This document shows, in pieces, positions 57,951 to 64,000 of a stretch of DNA of 64,000 bases. The position numbers and the translations under genes were made by a program. Where the stretch lies: positions 4,919,501-4,983,500 of the forward strand of contig CANUEZ040000156.1 of NCBI GenBank assembly GCA_948099385.1, in the 5' to 3' direction. The DNA comes from Fasciola hepatica (taxonomy: Eukaryota > Platyhelminthes > Trematoda > Plagiorchiida > Fasciolidae). Each line of letters starts with the position of its first letter. Position 1 is the first letter of the stretch. The notes beneath the pieces are model-generated. The model worked only from the letters and a program-made list of their open reading frames with translations. It had not been told where the DNA came from and did not search any database.

Positions 57951-58699
57951 GGTTCTATGACACTTTCCGTCTGTCGCTGATAAACGTATTGAAGAAAATA
58001 AAGGAATACTAATGTCATAATTTTGCAGAGTACATGAAAACCCACATTTCCATTCGCAAAGCATTGTATACATCGTCTATGAATTACCTATGACTCAGTT
58101 TTATGTTTATTATGCGTCAAAATCCATTAGATACCATAACAATAATAGAAAATAGACACAGAAAATAGTTTTTCTGCCTCATGCATTTCACTGAAACAGT
58201 TGTGCATTTATAGTACTCCTTTGAATAATTTTTTCAAAGTTCCTTGTAACAGCTCAAGTTCACAGATGGTACTTCCTTTCATGGGAAGAACAAACGGTGG
58301 TAGCAGTCCGAACAGATGGCGCAGCCGAAAACAGAGCGATTACACCAAGTCAAAGCACGAAGTCGGAGTAACCTTGACAAACTGGAGTTTATCACGGAAC
58401 AGTTTCAACCCTACCGTTTCTTCTGATAAAAGCACAATGGCCTCAGTTGTGCATAGTGCCTAAGCATAACTACAGGCAAGTTCGGTTTTCATGATTCATG
58501 TAGACTGACAATTTTTCCCACCTCACGATATTTCGTATCCCATATGAAAGTAGTTTTCGCTGAACCAAGCTGAAGCTTGACAAAAAGCCTTGAACCGGAA
58601 TGACGATTGTGTGATCTAGTGTCCCACTAAGGCGAATAAGAAGGCTTCTTTGTTCGCGGATATTCTCGTTTAATTAGCATACAATACCACGTGTATATA
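57951..58699. other. Unassigned
   Basis: No feature recognised beyond an 87-codon plus frame (58200-58463) without domain similarity. Confidence 0.25.
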
Positions 58700-59049
58700 G
58701 GGCACTGAACTTTATGCCCAGTCGTGGCACAAAAACGCGTTGGTCCGACCTGTGTGGGCGGCCAAGCCTTCTAATGAGCTGGTGGTCATACCAACGACAA
58801 ATTGACAGGATTCACCTCTTATGCGACCGACCTACGCCATTGATCGGTGGCTATCTCTCCGTTTGTGATTCCGTTGTCGCAAAACCCTGGGATCGGTGCT
58901 GGGCGGGTGCCGACGGGCTGAGTATAAACGTGACTTGGTTGTCTACCAACGACGTGTTGGCAAATAAAATGTGTTTCAGGTATACAACTCCTTACTATTA
59001 TGATTCAGTCGGTATCGGTGACCGTCTGATGAGTAGTAAAAAACGGTAG
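58700..59049 (+). other. GC-richer open frame of unknown nature
   Basis: A 111-codon frame starting MPSRGTKTRW runs to 59049 in clearly GC-richer sequence than its flanks. Both strands stay open for long stretches. I recognise no domain; the composition suggests an old repeat or retroelement piece rather than a resident gene. Confidence 0.3.
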
Positions 59050-62000
59050 GCGATTCAATAAACCAATGTGACGCAGGAAGCACAGCCCGCTTAGGTAGCA
59101 CCCGAGTTCCGAGAATCTTTCATTCAAAGTGTAGTCGTTCTTCGTTTCAATGGATGCTCACTCTGTGCACTTTTTTCACACTGTAACCTTTCAGTAAACT
59201 GGAACATTTTAAGTTGATACAAGCACACCCAAGAAGTGATAGTTTTTCCCCTAATCACTAAGCCCCAATGGCCGTGGATTTGAGCTGATGATATTCCTTG
59301 AGCGTAGTTCCCAATGAGAATGAAATCTAAGCTTTGGAATGATAGGTAAATTTTTCAATATATCAAAGATGATTAGTTTCATGATGATCCATTCACGCAC
59401 CTCCCACTGGGGCATAAATTATTTAATTAGTATAGTTTTATGATTTTCCTAGTTCTAAAGAAAGGCTACAGAGTTACTGAGACAAAAAGGCATAATGGTA
59501 AACAAGATTGTTCTGGGCCGCTTCATCCTTTCTCAGCTGCCGTCACACATTCAAAAGATAAGGAAATAAACTGAGGAATAGCATGTGCCATAAAAAATAA
59601 AGTCTTTTTCAAAGCTATGAATGTCGGTTGCCTCGGAAGAAAGGAGATGTTCTTTTTACGGTTGAGAAATGGGCAAGCATTTGGGTGACTTGTCTTTATT
59701 CTGTTCAGATCGAAAATTTATGCGTGAAAAAACAATGGGTTTGTTAGCCGGATTACTACCTTCTCTGTGGTACAATTTTTATTTACAATTTGCTGTGAGT
59801 GCTGGCATACATAATTCTAAACGGAAACATAACTTTCCAGACACCAACTTGAAAACAGATTTCAAAAGCATGAGATTGCACAACGTATTCCGGACTATTT
59901 AGCCGCATCTTCACTAGTGCTCGCTGCAGTCAATGCAATCATTTGTATGAGGTTCTTCTCAAGAGTAGGAGGTAATCCTTAGAGCACATCAAAAGTCCTG
60001 ATTTGTTGTGGTACTCGTAAGGAAATAAACCTGCCTTCTGCTTTTCTTAATTGCATGGATACTCATAGTTCAGCTTATCTGTCGGATTGGCAATAAAATA
60101 TTGTTGCGACCGTGTCAATCTTTTTGAGTCCCAAATAATGTTGCGCTTCACTTGTAAGGTTCGTGCCAATTGAAGCTTTCAGTACTTCCAATGTGCATTA
60201 TTCAACCTAAACTGGAGACTTTTTTGTTCATTACTCTTGCCATCTTTTGCTCTATCCTTGAAGGAATTCTTAAGCATTCTTCCCCTGTTTTGTGAGAACA
60301 ACCCACCAATTTTGTTGGGTTTTTTCGATCCGCTTACGAACCACCGCTTCGTCTGAATCAGATTGGTGCATTACAGACTGAGAGAGTCTGATTCTCTGTA
60401 CAGATTTTTGGAAATTTACCCTCGAACATGAGCTCTTCCATCCCAAGAAAACAGAAGTGAACATTTCTGTTGTGTAAGTTGAAAACTAGAGGTGAATTAT
60501 GTCAACAGCTGCTACAAGTTCCACTCCCGACTTAAACAGTGAATTACAGCTCGTTATTCGAAATGGGACACACTAAGCGATAAGAGGAAAGCAATCGACC
60601 ATGGCCGGTCACAGCGCTAGACTGAGAAACGATCTTCCTGAGTTCGTGAATTAACTGGCGGGGTGATGTGGAATATAATGAGCTAGCCCTAGTCAAATTC
60701 ACTTGGCTATGCTAATTAGTTTCCGGAAGCTATCTAGGAGGCCTGCGCACACACAAATTCGTTGTTGTCACGGCTAGTAGAATTACAGGATATGAATTCA
60801 CACACACACGCACACATACAGAGGCATTCAAACACAAGGAGGCTTTGTGCACCGTATGGATTATATGCAAATGAGCCCGATCTGTGTGATACGATCGAAT
60901 GTAATCGAGACAGACGCGGACTGAGTGCGCATCTTCATAGCTCAGTCCTGTTGTGAAACGTGAGTCAGAACGCTGTGGGACTGGCATCAAATTTACAAAT
61001 CTCAATTTTGGTTTTATTTACTCAGAGTTTACGATGCACTCGATCCAACATAATGATAACCTGCTGGATTTTTCGTGAATTGTGCACCAGTCTTTGGAGA
61101 ACAACAAGCAGGTCAATAAAACGTACAATATAACAACCGTTTGAACTTTAGTCATCTGAGTCTCCAATAATTCATTGTTTGAATTACGAACTACTGTTTC
61201 ATTTGTTAGTAAACCAATCTCATTTGGGGAATCTTCAGGGTTTTGCCATTCTCATTACTGTTCTTTGTTTACGAGTAGTTGAGACAGGAACAGTTCCGCA
61301 TCAAGTAAGCTTCTACTTCAAGCTTTGTAATGTTATAATGGTGTAGAACAGTTTCTAACTTATTTTTGTCATGCAAAACCTAATCAAAAAATAATAAAAA
61401 ATGTAAGCTTTACCTCATCCAAAGGGTAGTCCTAGAGAAGTAACAAAGATCATCGAATGTAATTAGGTTAATAATAAATTGTATGAACGATTTCAAAACC
61501 GCAGTTAAATTTCGAACAGATTTTGATATGAGAAGTTCTCAGTTAAGTGGATTCATTTGGGAAAAAAAGTGTTTTGCTATTTCTACATAAGATTCCCATG
61601 AGAAAGATTTTAGCTGAGAACACTTTGTAGCAGTTTTATTCATCACGCGGCGGAGAATTATTGGTAGTCTACTTATCTGATGTTAAAACATGCCTATAAC
61701 CTAAAGTCTTTTACTATCGGCTAACAAAGCAATCCTGTCTGATAAACCGAGTGGAACATTGTTCACCTTCAAGTGAATATCACTGACGAAAACGGCGGTA
61801 ATTTTAACTAGCAATCAAATTAGCTACGTACAAATTTAGATTTGAACACGCCGATACAACCGAATAAGTTGTTACCACGTTATAGTAACAACGGAGCATA
61901 GCGCTGTTGATTCGGTTAAAGTACCAGTATGCAAAATTTGTTGACAGACGTCCTATTGGAAAGAGTGAGCTACACAAACGTTCCTCTAGAAATAGGAAAC

Positions 62001-63559
62001 AAGCAACAAAAATGGTCATGAAACTTACAGCCCTTCCTCCTTGGCCACGCACAATCGGGCTGGAAAATTCTATAGATCGTTCTCTGTCCATTTCTACACC
62101 GAGCTGAGTGTATTTTGTTGACGTAATTATGCCTGAGTTGGTGCTTAGTACTTCTTAAAAAGAGGTGCTTACGCGGTGACAAAAAACACAGGTGGTATAC
62201 GCTGAGCGGTCACTTGGATGAACAGCCAATCACAACGAAGCCCACCTTTGTATGTCTGTGTTGTGTGTGAGTTGATCAACTGTGCTTCGGAACGCGTTTG
62301 CAACAATTCACCAAAGGCAGAGTGTTGGTTGAGATCGGCTTTGGATATGCAAACCTGTGGTAGTCTGCAACAGAGAGAAAACTATTAAGCTAAGGAGAAT
62401 GATTTTGGTTCTATAGTAAAGAGGCTTTAGAGTGTCAGTTTTATCTAGTACACTTGTTCATGATTGTTGTGTTCAGAAGTCAATAGACTGACGGTAGGAT
62501 AGCAATTTTTGTTGTAGATATTAAACACAAACTGGACAGGCTCAGATCAACGCAGAATTTGAATGGGATACTGATTGAAGGTCCGCATGACTCTGTAAGC
62601 CGGACACCACTATGATTCTATTACCTAATTCACGTTTGAATGCATTCTGACCAAGTCGTTTCTTTGAACTGCATATTTGAAATTCTGTATCTCTGAAGAA
62701 TCTGATCGCAGTTTGTTGTGGAAAACCTTACACAATGTGACCAGTTCTGATTCAATGGTAGGTGAATTTAGATTGAAGTAAAACAGAAACAAAGAAAAGA
62801 GAATTCACAAAAAAGAAGTCAGTTGACCTTTTCGTCAAACGTTAAATGTCGGTATTGCATGAATTTAGAATTTAGACCGGATATCTATTGGTTTTGTCGA
62901 CGTGCACTCCTAAAATGATTTACTTTGCTGAATATGGTACATGTCAGGCATGCATTCTGTCAAAGTTACTTAAACTCCATATGATTCATAAGATAAAAAG
63001 CTGGTGCTCTCGTACAATCGGAACTTGATGAAAAAAATACCCTAGACATTGATTAACCAAATTTCAGGCTGATTAGCCCTGGGTGAGTGAGAGTTTGAAT
63101 ATGTCGTACGTATCTACCAGGGTCTTGCGTTCTGTGATAACCATGTTCATCTGAATATTCTGCCTATCAGACAATATCGTTACTTACCGAAGCATGACGA
63201 TCATTTCACTGGACTTTGTAATTTTGTGTACACTGACCGAGCTAAACGCTTTCATTTTAGCAAAATTGTTGTAGCATGTAGAATACAACTTTTGATTCAC
63301 AAGCGACGGAAATCTTATTGCTAACTGCAACATTTTTCTTTCTCTGCGTTCGGTTACTCAGCTCTGTAAATTGAAACTGTATTTGTATCTTATTACCTGT
63401 TTTATACTGCTCCACTAACTCGCGTAATATTTTCCGCCTTGGAACCACATGATTTTATTATGCAAAAACAAGCTGTTCATGCAGAATAGTGCAGGACCAC
63501 AGTCATAATCATGGTAAAAAGTGCATTGTTCAAGAACTCTTCCCATAACCGGGTTTTCT
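59050..63559. other. Unassigned
   Basis: AT-rich, with short frames on both strands (for example 59669-59902 plus and 62091-61804 minus) and no recognised domain, RNA gene or repeat family. A CA-rich tract occurs near 60800. Confidence 0.25.
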
Positions 63560-63850
63560 GGACGTTTCTTTTGGTTCTGTGCCCACTTGGCTGGTTTCGT
63601 CCCGTCGGTTAGAACAGCCGTTGGCAGTTCATTGGTCGATTTCGTTTCGTTTGGTTAAAACAATGCTTGTCCGCTGATCGGGCGAGTCCGCTTGGCTCGA
63701 TGAGAGCGACTGTTGGCAGCTGACTGAATGATTTCGTTCCGTTTCGTCACGAATTGACTGGGTCGTCAGCCAGCTTCGCTGGTCTGGGCAGATGATGGCG
63801 TGCTGTTTGCTAACGGAACCAGGCAGTCCGTGGTTGCTTCAGCCAATACC
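63560..63850. repeat. GC-richer island with internal duplication
   Basis: Two diverged direct copies of a stretch of about 45-50 bp are visible: around 63614-63655 (CAGCCGTTGGCAGTTCATTG, then a TTTCGTTTCG run) and around 63707-63750 (GCGACTGTTGGCAGCTGACT, then a TTTCGTTCCG run). No coding frame. It could be part of a repeat that continues beyond the window. Confidence 0.5.
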
Positions 63851-64000
63851 TTCACACTACTCATCCAAGACGAACATACACATTCGGGGATGTGCATGTT
63901 CAAATTATCAATGAATTCGGATTTCCTAAAGTTCAGAAATTAATACGAGGGGCTTTGATACTGACAAATAAATGGGACATAACGGAACCAATGAGGAACC

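Overview
The window looks like nuclear DNA of a parasitic flatworm (fluke or tapeworm). It is AT-rich, almost all open frames are short, coding exons are small and split by GT-AG introns, and decayed retroelements are scattered throughout. The strongest pointer is a three-exon gene on the minus strand (16944 to 12371). It encodes a 183-residue tegument-allergen-like (TAL) protein: two EF-hands followed by a dynein-light-chain domain, an arrangement known from flukes and tapeworms. None of its exons stands out as a long open frame; it appears only when three exons are joined in phase.

The main find is a minus-strand array of micro-exons from about 24.3 to 49.8 kb. I see repeated cassettes of exons of 12 to 45 nt, nearly all multiples of three and in phase 0, flanked by good splice signals. 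They encode short acidic peptides. Four cassettes (here A, B, C, D) share a recognisable order: an Asp-rich exon ending before GTAAGT or GTGAGT, a 'DS(D/E)xxGEFER' exon, an 'xxxxxxEEEK'-type exon whose downstream intron begins with GC rather than GT, and an 'NLxxxxQPxE' exon. Partial cassettes lie on both sides (Y and Z at lower coordinates, E at higher). This is the layout of micro-exon genes (MEGs), described first in schistosomes. I could not find signal-peptide first exons, so it is open whether this is several tandem genes or one long gene with duplicated cassettes.

Layout: 0-1.3 kb, decayed LINE reverse transcriptase; 2.4-4 kb, two copies of a dispersed repeat; 6-8 kb, decayed Ty3/Gypsy pol (RT, RNase H, integrase); 12.4-17 kb, the TAL gene, with a TRIM-like mini-LTR element in intron 2 and a third copy of the dispersed repeat in intron 1; 17-24 kb, mostly unassigned; 24-50 kb, the micro-exon array, carrying two tRNA-derived SINEs, a palindromic fold-back repeat and a 5'-truncated Penelope-like element flanked by inverted arms; 50-64 kb, mostly unassigned, with a TA microsatellite, one SH2-like open stretch on the plus strand and a few GC-richer islands.

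All of this was read by eye. Splice sites are predictions, family assignments rest on motif recall, and no search was run.
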